From Actinomycetota bacterium (GTDB taxonomy: Bacteria; Actinomycetota; Actinomycetes; Actinomycetales; Actinomycetaceae): a stretch of DNA of 5,165 nucleotides. Location: assembly GCA_019425105.1 (NCBI GenBank), contig JAHYYD010000163.1, forward strand, positions 1-5,165, given 5' to 3'. Below are positions 5,146-5,165 of this stretch, in pieces (the stretch's first letter is position 1; each line of letters begins with the position of its first letter). A program made the translations under genes and the position numbers. The notes beneath the pieces were generated by a model, which was not told where the DNA came from, searched no databases, and saw only the letters and a program-made list of their open reading frames with translations.

Positions 5146-5165
5146 GGGCCTGGCCGGGCTTCGAG

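Larger units (their letters stand above)
4073..5165. other. 1.1-kb gene-free region packed with inverted and tandem repeats
   Basis: I find no convincing gene between the DUF262 stop codon and the right edge. Open frames exist on both strands but are low-complexity, lack good ribosome binding sites and are built from the repeats described separately. Five distinct inverted-repeat structures follow one another with little sequence between them. A small GGGCC-CTT-GGCCC hairpin (4113-4125) may help end the DUF262 transcript but has no real T-tract. No tRNA, rRNA or transposase remnant was seen. Confidence 0.75.

Noticed and set aside
4721..5165. Open frame on the + strand running off the right edge (ATG 4721, GTG 4880 or ATG 5090 as starts)
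   Set aside because: Its first third is made of the tandem repeats, no good ribosome binding site precedes any start, and the opposite strand is also open here. A gene starting at 5090 cannot be excluded without sequence to the right.
4746..5165. Open frame on the minus strand entering from the right edge, with both 55-bp repeats in the same frame
   Set aside because: The differences between the two repeat copies are not clearly concentrated at silent positions in any frame, and the product is low-complexity, so coding is not supported.

Overview
The window looks like the chromosome of a high-GC actinobacterium, probably of the Actinomyces/Schaalia type. The evidence is GC-rich codon use, a probable GTG start behind a GGAAGG ribosome binding site, and a short-N-terminus fructosamine-kinase of the actinobacterial style. 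The genus is an inference and was not tested by any search.

Layout. (1) Positions 3-839, + strand: the 3' part of a membrane-anchored, sulfite-oxidase-like molybdopterin oxidoreductase, cut by the left edge and followed by a strong hairpin terminator (862-923). (2) Positions 968-1876, - strand: a fructosamine-kinase-family (ketosamine-3-kinase-like) gene convergent with the first. It carries an unusual low-complexity insertion in mid-protein. (3) Positions 1877-2071: a divergent intergenic region with a candidate promoter for the next gene. (4) Positions 2072-4072, + strand: a 666-residue stand-alone protein with an N-terminal DUF262 (GmrS/SspE-like, DGQQR) domain, a region placed like a DUF1524 HNH nuclease but lacking its catalytic residues, and a C-terminal RAMA-type domain (a predicted reader of modified DNA). 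It is the best candidate here for an uncharacterised defence or DNA-modification-sensing gene. (5) Positions 4073-5165: about 1.1 kb with no convincing gene. It is filled with five successive, sequence-distinct inverted-repeat structures: a 20/21-bp array, two long hairpins, a nested pair of opposing 42/41-bp tandem arrays, and an AT-richer cloverleaf-like element between two 55-bp direct repeats spaced exactly 210 bp apart.

The first two genes look like ordinary housekeeping or accessory metabolism (redox and protein deglycation) and show no sign of working with the DUF262 gene. That gene appears to be its own transcription unit. The repeat-dense tail directly downstream of it is the most structurally unusual part of the window. 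Whether it is functionally tied to the DUF262-RAMA gene or is only an accumulation of intergenic repeats cannot be decided from this sequence alone.
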